Assembly (NCBI GenBank): GCA_963644855.1
Contig: CAVIQL010000006.1
Span: 34,281-98,280, forward strand
Source: UBA6398 sp963644855
GTDB taxonomy: Bacteria; Bacteroidota; Bacteroidia; Bacteroidales; Bacteroidaceae
Reading direction: 5' to 3'
DNA: 64,000 bases
Positions 1 through 8,917 of the stretch are shown here, in pieces. Positions within the stretch are counted from its first letter, which is position 1. Each line of letters begins with the position of its first letter. The translations under genes and the position numbers were made by a program. The notes beneath the pieces were generated by a model that was given only the letters and a program-made list of their open reading frames with translations, searched no databases and had not been told where the DNA came from.

Positions 1-131
1 ATTGCAGGGTGGGGGAAAAGTTTAGTCCTGCAAACGCAGCAAAACAATGGGGCACGGTATGGGCGGTGCCCCTTTGTTTGTACCGAATTTCGCATTTTTC
101 GGCATCGTTGTAAGCCGCTATTTTTGCGTTA

Positions 132-221
132 CGGCATATCGTAAAAATAATGTCTGACATTGTTTAAAAAATATCCGACATTATTTAAAAAAGGTCGGAT
201 ATCGTTTTGACGAAAAGCCAT
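132..221 (-). repeat. 21-bp palindromic array A (3 units)
   Basis: Three 13-bp near-palindromes start at 149, 170 and 191, exactly 21 bp apart, joined by 8-bp spacers containing TTTAAA. A left arm CGGCATATCGTAAAAA (133-148) and a degenerate right arm ending CGAAAAGCC flank them. The AAGGTC half-site lies in the last unit, so the element is inverted relative to the copies near 7219 and 15037. It lies upstream of the promoter at 377. Nothing else was recognised in positions 1-376. Confidence 0.85.
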
Positions 222-376
222 GTAATTTTGAGCATGCAGTTTGTGCGCTGCAAAATTCGCATTCTCAACAATATAAGAATGCTTTGTGGAAAAGACATCA
301 AGGCGCGGAATTATGTTTTTTGATTGCTTTTAATATAAAACAACCTTTCAGATTTCTACAAAAGGAATAATATAGC

Positions 377-384
377 TACTTTTG
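377..384 (+). promoter_or_regulatory. Bacteroidota -7 promoter box for envelope operon
   Basis: TACTTTTG matches the TAnnTTTG -7 element of the Bacteroidota housekeeping sigma factor and lies 42 bp before the start codon at 426. No clear -33 TTTG is visible. It would drive the lipoprotein-porG-uppS-bamA-skp genes. Confidence 0.6.
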
Positions 385-425
385 CCGTTAATTATATATA
401 TTGCTAATATTAGTACAAGACTTAT

Positions 426-1772
426 ATGAGAAAGATAATCGCGATTGTAGCAGCGCTTGTCTTCGGGACAGCGTTTTTTGCAAGTTGCAGCGACGATAAT
501 AGTTCCTCCAAGGCAAGCAGCGATTGCGCCATAAATTCAATGGTGATGGGAACGCTCAATAGAGTTTACACCACCTATCTGAACGGCAGGGATACAAGTT
601 ATAATGTAACGGTAACGGGCAGTTTGTATCCGTTGCACATAGATCAGGTGAACGGTTTGGTGTTCAATAGCGACTCGTTGCCCATGGGCACAGACGTTTC
701 CAAGGTTGCTTTCACCACTTTCAGCGCCGACGGCGTTGTGGGCTATCGTCTTGACAGTGGCAAAGACTCCCTTTACTCCACCAAAGACTCTATAGATTTC
801 ACCAAGCCTCGTCTCTTTACCATTTACTCTGCCGACGGCTTGGGTAAACGCTCCTATACCGTAAGCGTCTTGGTTCACAACTCCGACCCCGAAGCTTTTT
901 CGTGGGCTCAGGCTGCTCCGGTGAACGCTGACGTGGCTGCACTCGAAAACATGCGTATACTTGCCAACAACGACACACTATATTTGTGGGGAACGAAGAA
1001 CGGCAAAAACATGGTGCTTAAACGCCCGGCTGAAAGCAAGTCAGACTGGACGGCAAACGAAGTTTCGGGCGTGGAAAACCTTGAGAGCAAAAGCGTAAAT
1101 CTGTTTGGCGGCAAATTCGTGGCCATTGCCAATGGCGGATTAGCCACCTCAATCGACGGAAAAACGTGGACAATACAAGAATCCACGATAACGCCCGACA
1201 GAATTTTCGCCGTAAGCGACCGAGAAGTGTTTGTGATTGCCGAAAACAAGGTATACCGCTCCGCAAACTGCACAAGTTGGACAGAAGAAACGATTGACGA
1301 CAACGCAAACACCTTGCCCGCCGAATATGTAAGTTCGGCAGTAATCCCCGCAGCCAACAACGCGCAGATAGAAAACATTATCAGCCTGGGATATACCGAT
1401 GGTAAAGACGAAGTGTGGAAGAAAATCGAAGACACAATCTATCCCGAAGAAGATTCGTGGTATCATTATCTGTACAACGAGGATACCCCGCGCACTTTGC
1501 CCTATCTCAAAGGCTTCAACCTTGTGAAATACGACGGCAATCTGCTTGCCCTGGGTGTGGCAAACGATACCGTTAGCATGTATTCAAGCACCGATATGGC
1601 AAGAAGCTGGACGCATGTAACAATGAAGACCACCTTGCCCGCCAATATCGGCAAACCGGTAGAAGTAGGTGCGGCATCAGACGGCGACAATAATATATGG
1701 CTCGTATGTAGCGGCACGGGAGTGCTCTGGAAAGGCTATCTCAACCGCCTAAAAGCCGTAGAAAACAAATAA
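426..1772 (+). CDS. DUF6242-like exported lipoprotein with beta-propeller
   Basis: A 448-residue protein. It starts with a lipoprotein signal peptide (hydrophobic residues 4-18, lipobox FASC with Cys21) followed by SDDN, an acidic motif like the surface-export signals of Bacteroidales lipoproteins. Residues about 40-150 look like a beta-sandwich domain. The rest has repeated short motifs such as S-x-D-G-K-T-W-T (near 245) and S-T-D-M-A-R-S-W-T (near 390), typical of BNR/sialidase-type propeller blades. This arrangement matches the DUF6242 family. No catalytic residues are evident and the function is unknown. It ends 7 bp before the PorG-like gene, so co-expression is likely. Confidence 0.75.
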   Translation: MRKIIAIVAALVFGTAFFASCSDDNSSSKASSDCAINSMVMGTLNRVYTTYLNGRDTSYNVTVTGSLYPLHIDQVNGLVFNSDSLPMGTDVSKVAFTTFSADGVVGYRLDSGKDSLYSTKDSIDFTKPRLFTIYSADGLGKRSYTVSVLVHNSDPEAFSWAQAAPVNADVAALENMRILANNDTLYLWGTKNGKNMVLKRPAESKSDWTANEVSGVENLESKSVNLFGGKFVAIANGGLATSIDGKTWTIQESTITPDRIFAVSDREVFVIAENKVYRSANCTSWTEETIDDNANTLPAEYVSSAVIPAANNAQIENIISLGYTDGKDEVWKKIEDTIYPEEDSWYHYLYNEDTPRTLPYLKGFNLVKYDGNLLALGVANDTVSMYSSTDMARSWTHVTMKTTLPANIGKPVEVGAASDGDNNIWLVCSGTGVLWKGYLNRLKAVENK

Positions 1773-1779
1773 CAACAAG

Positions 1780-2478
1780 ATGAAAAAAGCGGTTATCCTG
1801 CTCGCTTTCGCGCTGCTCGGCTTTAATTTTGCCGGGGCGCAGGACGATGTGGACTATCGCTATGAAATAGGTGCGGCATTAGGCGGCAGTTTCTATCGCG
1901 GACAACTCAACCATAAATTCTTCGGGCAACTCGGAGTGGCAGGAGGCGCATTGGCGCGATGGAATATAAATCCTTATATGGCAGTAAAGGCTATGCTCGA
2001 CTACGCATCAGTAAAAGGTTCTACCAGTAACGTGAGTGATTTCTATCCCGAAGACCCTTCAAACCAACAGGCTTCGACAGAGAGAAAAAACTACAAACTC
2101 AGCGATGGCGTTGTGGATTTCAGCGCAACCTATGAGTACAACTTTTGGCCGTTTGGACTGCACCACGGCTATCAGGGACGGCAAAGAATTACACCATTCC
2201 TGCAACTTGGAATAGGAGCGTGCTACGGAATGGCAGGCAAAGCGTTCACGTTTCAAATACCAATAGGAGTGGGCGTGAAATATAAGCTCAAGCCACGAAT
2301 AAACCTCGGTTTTGATTGGCTGTATCACTTTTCGCTTAGCGACAAACTTGATGGCTTTGAAAATCCCTACGGCATAAAATCTACGGGATTTCAGAACAAA
2401 GACAGCTACTGCACTGCCGTGTTCTACATAAGCTACGATTTCTCGCCCAAATGCCCACAGTGTAATAAAAACGACTGA
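1780..2478 (+). CDS. porG: PorG-like outer-membrane protein (DUF6089)
   Basis: A 232-residue protein with a cleavable signal peptide (residues 1-20, ending AGAQ) and alternating aromatic and glycine-rich beta strands typical of a small outer-membrane barrel. It ends in a Cys-rich tail (CPQCNKND). DUF6089 proteins encoded directly before uppS and bamA include PorG, a type IX secretion outer-membrane component in Porphyromonas gingivalis. Family and gene order agree here, and a PorZ-like protein occurs at 60509. A role in type IX secretion is inferred from these two facts. The symbol is by similarity; some DUF6089 proteins may not be true PorG. Confidence 0.7.
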   Translation: MKKAVILLAFALLGFNFAGAQDDVDYRYEIGAALGGSFYRGQLNHKFFGQLGVAGGALARWNINPYMAVKAMLDYASVKGSTSNVSDFYPEDPSNQQASTERKNYKLSDGVVDFSATYEYNFWPFGLHHGYQGRQRITPFLQLGIGACYGMAGKAFTFQIPIGVGVKYKLKPRINLGFDWLYHFSLSDKLDGFENPYGIKSTGFQNKDSYCTAVFYISYDFSPKCPQCNKND

Positions 2479-2514
2479 CAGTCTTAAAACGATATACAAT
2501 ATATATAATAAGAT

Positions 2515-3276
2515 ATGAGTGCTCCGCAACTTGACATGCAACGTATTCCCCGCCATATAGCAATTATTATGGACGGCAACGGACGCTGGGCTGTGAAACG
2601 CGGTTTGCCGCGCACCGCCGGGCATAAGGAAGGCGTGGAAACAGTGAAGCGCATAACCGAAGAGGCTGTGAGATTGGGCGTGGACTACCTTACGCTCTAT
2701 ACATTCTCGACTGAAAACTGGAATCGACCCTCAGACGAAGTGGCAGCTCTGATGTCGCTCGTATTAACTTCGTTGCAAGAAGAACTATTTATGCGCAACA
2801 ACGTAAGGTTTCGAGTTATCGGCGATACAAGAAAGCTTCCCGGAGAAGTGCAAAAGAAACTCGCGCAATGCGAACGCGACACCATAGGAAATACAAAGAT
2901 GACACTCGTCGTGGCATTGAGTTATTCTGCAAGATGGGAGATTACCACCGCCGCAAGAAACATTGCCGCCGATGTGGAACACGGTATCGTGAAGCCCACA
3001 CAGATTGACGAGGAAATGTTTGCCAAATATCTTTCCACTACATTCATGCCCGATCCGGAACTTCTCATACGTACCGGCGGCGAATTGCGGTTGAGCAATT
3101 ATTTGCTTTGGCAGTGTGCGTATTCCGAACTGTATTTTTGCGATACTTATTGGCCCGATTTTGGCGAAGAGGATTTGCAGCGCGCCATAGCCGACTATCA
3201 ACACCGACAAAGACGCTTCGGAAAAACCGGAGAGCAGATGCAGAAGGAAAACCAATCAATGGAAACCGAAAAATAA
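2515..3276 (+). CDS. uppS: Isoprenyl transferase (undecaprenyl diphosphate synthase)
   Basis: A cis-prenyltransferase that condenses isopentenyl diphosphate onto farnesyl diphosphate to make the C55 lipid carrier used for peptidoglycan and surface polysaccharide. All family signatures are present: MDGNGRWA with catalytic Asp20, the substrate-loop motif STENWNRP, and the C-terminal DPELLIRTGGELRLSNYLLWQ region containing the conserved RTxGExRxSN. The length (253 aa) is normal. It lies 36 bp after the PorG-like gene and 54 bp before bamA, the conserved Bacteroidales order. The short C-terminal extension after the last motif is charged and probably disordered. Confidence 0.96.
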   Translation: MSAPQLDMQRIPRHIAIIMDGNGRWAVKRGLPRTAGHKEGVETVKRITEEAVRLGVDYLTLYTFSTENWNRPSDEVAALMSLVLTSLQEELFMRNNVRFRVIGDTRKLPGEVQKKLAQCERDTIGNTKMTLVVALSYSARWEITTAARNIAADVEHGIVKPTQIDEEMFAKYLSTTFMPDPELLIRTGGELRLSNYLLWQCAYSELYFCDTYWPDFGEEDLQRAIADYQHRQRRFGKTGEQMQKENQSMETEK

Positions 3277-3330
3277 CTAAAAGTGCCTGCGCAATATGGC
3301 AACATCAATCGCCGGCAACCACTACAATAA

Positions 3331-5955
3331 ATGATGAAACAGACAATTAGAATAGCTTTGCTGACAGTCGCCGCTTTTGCAGCGGTAACCATATGCCGTG
3401 CGTCCCTTTTGGGCGACAGCGTAATCGTAAAGCCCGATATAGTTTACTCTACAAAACAACAGAGCTACCTTTTGGGCGGTTTTGTAGTTGATGGCGTAAC
3501 AAACTATGACCAGGATTTACTGCGTAATATTGCTGAGCTCACGGTGGGGCAGGCTATCACTGTTCCGGGAGCAGATATCACCAATGTATTGCAGCGTTAC
3601 TGGAAACAGAAAATCTTTAGCGATGTGTCGATATCGGCCGATAGCATAGTAGGAAACAAGATATTCCTGCACATAACGCTCACGGCACGCCCGAAAATCT
3701 CTACTATAAATTACCACGGCGTTAAGAAATCGCAGAGAGAAGACCTTGAACAAAGATTGGGGCTTAAGGCAGGCAGTCAAATCTCTCCCGACATAATAGA
3801 TCGCGCTAAAATAATAATCAAACGCTATTTCGAGGAAAAAGGATACCAAAACGCCAAAGTGGAAATCGTTCAGCAGGACGATGTGTCGGCTGCCAATCAA
3901 GCGATAATTGATATAAATATCGACAGAAACGAAAAGATTAAGGTGAAACACATATATTTCACCGGCGTAGAGCATGGAAGTGTAAAGAAACTCAAGAAGG
4001 CGATGAAGAAAACCCACGAGGTTAATAAACTCGCAACGATGTTTCGTGCCAAAAAGTTCCTTCCCGAAGAATATAAGAAAGACAAAGGTTTTGTAATAGA
4101 CAAATACAACGAATGGGGCTATCGTGATGCAATAATAACGAGCGACAGCGTGGCGCCGTTTGACGAAAAACATGTGGACATTTATATCAATCTCGAAGAA
4201 GGGCAGAAGTATTATCTGAGAAACGTAAACTGGGTGGGTAACACCGTGTACAGTTCAGAATCTCTCGCCCGGGCTTTGAAAATGAAGAGTGGCGACGTGT
4301 ACAACCAGACTCTTTTGAAAAAACGTATCAGTGAAGATGAAGACGCAATAGGTAACCAGTATTACAACAATGGTTATGTGTTCTACAATCTCAATCCTGT
4401 AGAGACTAATATTGATGGTGATTCGATTGATCTTGAGATGAGAATTTACGAAGGGCAGCCTGCGACGCTCAATCACGTAAGAATTTCGGGAAATAAACGT
4501 GTCTACGAAAATGTGGTGCGTCGCGAACTTCGTACAAAACCAGGTGATCTTTTCAGCAAAGAGGCTGTGATGCGTTCGTTACGAGACCTTGCTTCATTAA
4601 ATTTCTTTGACCCTGAAAAAATAGAACCGGATATTAAACCTGACCAGGAGAACGGAACGGTAGATATTAATTATAGTCTTGTTCCTAAGCCAAGCGACCA
4701 AGTGCAAATCTCTTTTGGTTGGGGACCGACGGGTATTGTTGGAACTGTGGGCTTGAAGTTTACGAATTTCTCGATGCAGAACCTTTTTAATAGCAAGAAC
4801 CGCCGTGCTCTTTTCCCGCAGGGTGATGGTCAGCAGTTGTCTCTTTCGGCTCAAACCAATGGTACGTATTATCAAAACTATTCGTTGAATTTCCTTGACC
4901 CTTGGTTTGGTGGGAAACGTCCTAATTCTCTTTCTCTTTCGGCGTTTTTCTCTAAACAGACCGACGTGAATAGCAATTACTACAACAGCTCGTATTGGAA
5001 CAACTATCAGAGTTATCTTTATGGCTACGGCACATCGGGCGGATATTACAACAACTACAATTATTACGACCCCGACAAATATGTAAAGATATATGGTGTT
5101 TCGCTTGGCTGGGGTAAACGTTTGCGTTGGCCCGACGACTATTTTTCGCTCATGGCTGAGGCTACGTTCCAAAGATACGACTTGAAATCGTGGCAATACT
5201 TTATTATCACCGACGGTAACTGCAACAATTTCAACATAAGCCTTACTCTTTCGCGAAACTCTACCGACAATCCTATCTTCCCGCGCAAGGGTTCCGACTT
5301 TATGCTTGCTGTTTCTGCCACTCCGCCTTATTCGTTGTGGGACGGCAAGGATTACAAAACGCTTGCCCGCGATTATCGTGCTTCGTCGTACAATCGTGAG
5401 ATGCAGGAGAAGTATCGTTGGGTGGAATATCACAAATGGAAATTCAAACTCCGCACATATACTGCGCTCACAGGCAAAAACAAATGTCCGGTGTTTATGA
5501 CTCGCACAGAATTTGGTATACTTGGTCATTACAACAAGTATAAGAAATCGCCGTTCGAGACATTCTATATGGGCGGCGACGGTATGTCGGGCTATTCTTC
5601 GGGATATGCCACCGAGACTATCGGACTTCGCGGTTACGAAAACGGTTGCCTCACGCCTTATGGTGCAGAAGGTTATGCCTACAGCCGTCTCTCTGTAGAA
5701 TTGCGCTATCCTTTGATGCTCAAAGGGCAGACAAATATCTATGCTCTTGCTTTTGCCGAGGGCGGTAATGCTTGGAACGATGTCAAGAAGTTCAATCCTT
5801 TTGATATGAAACGTTCTGCTGGTGCCGGCGTGCGTATCTATTTGCCTATGGTGGGACTTATGGGTCTTGACTGGGCGTATGGTTTCGACAAAGTGTTCAG
5901 CTCGAGCAAAAACGGTGGCTCGCATATCCACTTTATTATCGGACAGGAATTCTAA
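3331..5955 (+). CDS. bamA: Outer-membrane protein assembly factor BamA
   Basis: The central Omp85 subunit of the BAM complex, which inserts beta-barrel proteins into the outer membrane. After a signal peptide (about residues 1-25) come repeated POTRA domains (about 45-450), then a 16-strand barrel to a C-terminal phenylalanine, the usual BAM recognition end. Residues about 545-580 form an unusually Tyr/Asn/Gly-rich extracellular loop. A motif like the conserved VRGY of loop 6 is visible as LRGYENG in the late barrel. The length (874 aa) is typical of Bacteroidetes BamA. It is followed by two periplasmic Skp-type chaperones that feed the same pathway. Confidence 0.96.
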   Translation: MMKQTIRIALLTVAAFAAVTICRASLLGDSVIVKPDIVYSTKQQSYLLGGFVVDGVTNYDQDLLRNIAELTVGQAITVPGADITNVLQRYWKQKIFSDVSISADSIVGNKIFLHITLTARPKISTINYHGVKKSQREDLEQRLGLKAGSQISPDIIDRAKIIIKRYFEEKGYQNAKVEIVQQDDVSAANQAIIDINIDRNEKIKVKHIYFTGVEHGSVKKLKKAMKKTHEVNKLATMFRAKKFLPEEYKKDKGFVIDKYNEWGYRDAIITSDSVAPFDEKHVDIYINLEEGQKYYLRNVNWVGNTVYSSESLARALKMKSGDVYNQTLLKKRISEDEDAIGNQYYNNGYVFYNLNPVETNIDGDSIDLEMRIYEGQPATLNHVRISGNKRVYENVVRRELRTKPGDLFSKEAVMRSLRDLASLNFFDPEKIEPDIKPDQENGTVDINYSLVPKPSDQVQISFGWGPTGIVGTVGLKFTNFSMQNLFNSKNRRALFPQGDGQQLSLSAQTNGTYYQNYSLNFLDPWFGGKRPNSLSLSAFFSKQTDVNSNYYNSSYWNNYQSYLYGYGTSGGYYNNYNYYDPDKYVKIYGVSLGWGKRLRWPDDYFSLMAEATFQRYDLKSWQYFIITDGNCNNFNISLTLSRNSTDNPIFPRKGSDFMLAVSATPPYSLWDGKDYKTLARDYRASSYNREMQEKYRWVEYHKWKFKLRTYTALTGKNKCPVFMTRTEFGILGHYNKYKKSPFETFYMGGDGMSGYSSGYATETIGLRGYENGCLTPYGAEGYAYSRLSVELRYPLMLKGQTNIYALAFAEGGNAWNDVKKFNPFDMKRSAGAGVRIYLPMVGLMGLDWAYGFDKVFSSSKNGGSHIHFIIGQEF

Positions 5956-6047
5956 GGACAGACAGTGTTGCGAGCTGGGGGCTTGAAAACGAAATACAGT
6001 CTAAATCTCAAAAATCAGAAATACATTATCACAAAACCAATACAGAT

Positions 6048-6572
6048 ATGAAAACATTACGTAGCTTCATTATCGCGCTGGCGGCAACGCTTGGTTGCTT
6101 TGCTTCGGCGCAAGCACAGAAGTATGCTCTTGTGGATATGGAGTACATACTCAAAAATATCCCCGCCTATGAGCGTGCTAACGAACAATTGAACCAACAG
6201 TCGAAAAAGTGGCAGGCTGAAGTAGAGGCTGTGCAGAATCAGGCGCAGACTCTATACAAAAACTATCAGAACGAGGCTGTATTTCTCTCGGCCGACCAAA
6301 AGAAACAACGCGAACAGGCTATCGTGGACAAGGAAAAGGAGGCTGCCGAACTGAAACGTAAATATTTCGCTCCCGAAGGCGAACTTTTCAAAAAACGCGA
6401 GAGTCTTGTGCAACCTATACAAGACGAAGTTTACAACGCTATCAAAGAGATTGCGCAGAACAAAGGCTTCCAACTCATTCTCGACCGGGCTTCGGATGCA
6501 GGTATAATCTTTGCGTCGCCCAAAATCGATATTTCAAACGAAGTACTCTCAAAATTAGGCTATTCCAATTAA
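6048..6572 (+). CDS. OmpH/Skp-family periplasmic chaperone 1
   Basis: A 174-residue protein with a signal peptide (residues 1-23, ending AQAQ). After an early strand KYALVDMEYIL comes a long charged helical hairpin (about 40-140) rich in Q, K and E, and a final strand pair IILDRASDAGIIF-like, the layout of OmpH/Skp. Skp trimers hold unfolded outer-membrane proteins in the periplasm and pass them to BamA. It lies 92 bp after bamA and 59 bp before a paralogue, as in other Bacteroidales. The symbol is left empty because three paralogues occur in this window. Confidence 0.9.
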   Translation: MKTLRSFIIALAATLGCFASAQAQKYALVDMEYILKNIPAYERANEQLNQQSKKWQAEVEAVQNQAQTLYKNYQNEAVFLSADQKKQREQAIVDKEKEAAELKRKYFAPEGELFKKRESLVQPIQDEVYNAIKEIAQNKGFQLILDRASDAGIIFASPKIDISNEVLSKLGYSN

Positions 6573-6631
6573 AAACATTAATTTTGCAAGCCGAGTAAAT
6601 AAGATTTTAATAAGAAAACAAACATATAAAG

Positions 6632-7129
6632 ATGAAAAAGGTAATCCTTACGGCTCTCTTGGTTTTACCGTTGAGCCTTTTCGCACAGAAGTTCGGTCAT
6701 TTCGACTCTTCGGAAATTGTGAAAGCTATGCCCGAGTATGCAAAGTCGCAGACTGAAATCCAAAACCTGTCAAAACAGTTTGAAGATGAAATCAAACGTA
6801 TGCAGGACGAACTCACAAAGAAAAGTCAAGAATACGACCGTCAGCATGATTCTCTTCCCGACAACGTGAAGAAACGTCGCGAAGAAGAACTTCAAACACT
6901 CTATCAGCGCATTCAGCAAACTTCGTCCGACGATCGCGACTCTTTGCAGTCGGCTTCGGCTATCAAGATGCGCGATATCACCCAGAAAATCGTGAACGCT
7001 GTAAAAGCAGTGGGCGATGAAGGCAAATATGTGTACATCATGGACACAACGGGTGGCATTCCCTACATCAGCAATACGCTCAGCGAAGATGTAACAAAGA
7101 AAATCCGCGAAAAACTCGGCTTGAAATAA
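6632..7129 (+). CDS. OmpH/Skp-family periplasmic chaperone 2
   Basis: A 165-residue paralogue of the preceding gene: signal peptide (residues 1-18, ending SLFAQ), strand KFGHFDSSEIVKAMPEY, a charged coiled-coil hairpin (about 38-125) and a terminal YVYIMDTTGGIPYIS region. Periplasmic chaperone for outer-membrane proteins by family. It is the last gene before the terminator at 7151-7186 and the inserted defence island. In comparable genomes the next gene would be another ompH or murI; here these are about 8 kb further on (15300, 15905). Confidence 0.9.
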   Translation: MKKVILTALLVLPLSLFAQKFGHFDSSEIVKAMPEYAKSQTEIQNLSKQFEDEIKRMQDELTKKSQEYDRQHDSLPDNVKKRREEELQTLYQRIQQTSSDDRDSLQSASAIKMRDITQKIVNAVKAVGDEGKYVYIMDTTGGIPYISNTLSEDVTKKIREKLGLK

Positions 7130-7150
7130 TCTTGCCGTCAAGCATAAATC

Positions 7151-7186
7151 AAAGGCGCGCCTTTAGTGGTGCGCCTTTAATTTTTT
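7151..7186 (+). terminator. Intrinsic terminator after skp2
   Basis: A GC-rich hairpin (AAAGGCGC arm at 7151, GCGCCTTT arm ending 7178) is followed by a T-rich run at 7181-7186. It closes the porG-bamA-skp operon and separates it from the defence operon. Confidence 0.8.
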
Positions 7187-7200
7187 ACCGCAAAAACATC

Positions 7201-7310
7201 AAGGCATATTGCAAAAACAATGTCAGACCTTTTTTAAATAATGTCTGACATTGTTTAAATAATATCCGACATTATTTTTACGAAGTCTGATATAGTTTTT
7301 TCAGGGGTTA
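7201..7310 (+). repeat. 21-bp palindromic array B (4 units)
   Basis: The left arm AAGGCATATTGCAAAAA (7201-7217) is followed by units starting at 7219, 7240, 7261 and a degenerate one at 7282, each 21 bp apart. The first unit carries the GACCTT half-site, giving plus orientation. It lies immediately upstream of the defence island and matches array C on the far side in orientation. Confidence 0.85.
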
Positions 7311-7342
7311 ATATCGGTTTTGCGAAGACAGACCTAAGTTGA

Positions 7343-7386
7343 ATTTCAAGGCTTGGAATTTAAATTAGAAGGCTTGGAATTTTTGG
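7343..7386. repeat. Second-family palindrome repeat (AAGGCTTGGAATTT)
   Basis: AAGGCTTGGAATTT occurs twice (about 7348 and 7369, again 21 bp apart), separated by AAATTAG. Related to the type II repeats at 28830, 32750, 51678 and 54411. Confidence 0.6.
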
Positions 7387-7460
7387 CATATAAGCAACCT
7401 TTGAAAAATCATAAACTATAAGCTGAAAAACAAGAGAACATATGTTTTTCAAAAGCAATA

Positions 7461-7493
7461 TTGGCTATAGTTGTTTAATAATGATTACTTTTG
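7461..7493 (+). promoter_or_regulatory. Promoter of the defence operon
   Basis: The -7 box TACTTTTG lies at 7486-7493, with a possible -33 TTGG at 7461-7464. The start codon is at 7560. The island therefore appears to carry its own constitutive-type promoter. Confidence 0.55.
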
Positions 7494-7559
7494 TAGATAA
7501 GATTGTTATGCCAGTACCGCATGAACAATCAAGAGTAACGACAATATACTAACCAGGAA

Positions 7560-8917
7560 ATGACATTAAAATTCATAGACCTTTTTGCAGGACTCGGAGG
7601 ATTTCATTTCGCACTCAAAGAATTAGGGTGTGAATGCGTCTTTGCCTCTGAAATCAAAGAGGACTTGCGAAAACTTTACGCGGTGAACTTTCCCGGTTGC
7701 AGAATAGAAGGAGATATCACACAAATATCCCCCAACGAAATACCCTCACACGACATACTTTGTGCAGGGTTCCCTTGTCAACCATTTAGCCAGGCCGGAA
7801 AACGGCAAGGGTTTGATGACGAGCAAAATAGAGGCAATATATATATATATGTAAAATTCTTGCAAAACATCGCCCGCGATACGTTTTACTTGAAAACGTT
7901 CCCAATCTAAAAAGCCACGACAAGGGAAGAACGTGGAACAAAATCTATCATTCGCTTAGCGACCCTATTGAAGAAGGAGGACTTAACTACGACGTAAAGA
8001 GTGAAATTCTTTCTCCCCACCAATTCTGTATTCCACAACATCGCCGTCGTTTTTATATAGTATGCCAAAACCGTGATTTTGGAAACCTTGACAATTTCTG
8101 TTTTCCAACTCCGAGCCAACGCCCGTGCGATATTACCAAAATCATAGACGATACCGACACCGACTATCTGCCTGTAAAATCCGCCACATGGCATCAACTC
8201 GAAGTTTGGCAGGAGTTCATTAAATCTTGTACTGATAGAGGGAAAAACATACCCACGTTCCCGATTTGGGCAATGGAGTTTGGAGCAACCTATAACTATC
8301 GTGAAACAGCTCCCGCCTATCAAGATTTAAACAGTTTGCGCTGCAAGAAAGGCAAATTCGGCTGCAAAATCATCGGAGATACCGTGGACGAGTGCCTGGA
8401 ATGCCTTCCCGTATACGCAAAAACAGGAAAGAGTAGAACCTTTCCGCAGTGGAAGATAAAATACATCGAACAAAATCGTAATTTTTACGAGGAAAACAAA
8501 GACTGGCTCGACTTATGGATTGAAAAAATACGGGACTTCGAAAATAGTCATCAGAAAATGGAATGGAATTGTGGGCACAACGTTGAGCCTACATTGTATG
8601 ACAAAATAATACAATTCCGTGCTTCGGGAATAAGAATAAAGAATCCCACGTTTTCACCGGCTCTCAATTTGTGCGGAACTCAAATCCCGATATTCCCGTG
8701 GGTGGAATTACCAACCGAAACCGTTGCCGAGGGTGCAAGCCCGCGCGGAAGATATATGACAAGGCGCGAAGCTGCAAAACTTCAAGGAATGATGAAACTG
8801 AAATTCGGCAACGAAAATTTTCAGTTCTCTGTTGCGCGTTCCTATGCGGCGCTCGGCAATGCCGTGAACGTTACCATTGTAAAACACATTGCAAAAAATC
8901 TCATTGCTTATGACTGA
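7560..8917 (+). pseudogene. C5-cytosine DNA methyltransferase, frame broken at (AT)7 (possibly phase-variable)
   Basis: The first reading frame (7560-7910) encodes motif I (DLFAGLGG, residues 7-14) and the catalytic PCQ loop (Cys73), then ends in 20 unrelated residues. The frame reaching 8917 resumes with LLENVPNLKSHD (motif VI), QHRRRFYIV (motif VIII) and, at the end, the target-recognition region and motifs IX-X (REAAKLQG, GNAV). The switch falls exactly in an AT dinucleotide tract at 7837-7850. Loss of one AT unit, or gain of two, joins the frames. With nine units the bridge reads RGNIYIYICKILAKHRP, the usual spacing for this family. All other motifs are intact, so a recent or reversible frameshift is more likely than decay. 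A sequencing error in the tract is the alternative. It would methylate cytosine at the system's target site. Confidence 0.85.
7837..7850 (+). repeat. (AT)7 dinucleotide tract, putative phase-variation switch
   Basis: Seven AT units lie inside the methyltransferase gene, at the exact point where its reading frame is lost. Slipped-strand changes by one or two units would switch the frame. Confidence 0.7.

Noticed and set aside
149..203. CRISPR array (also considered for the other 21-bp arrays)
   Set aside because: Units are contiguous with conserved 8-bp spacers rather than unique spacers, only two to four units per site, spread over the genome, and no cas gene is present.
4597..5931. Long open frame (444 codons) on the minus strand opposite bamA
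   Set aside because: The translation is rich in R, I, V and T without any domain, and lies wholly opposite the clear BamA barrel. It is a shadow of codon bias.
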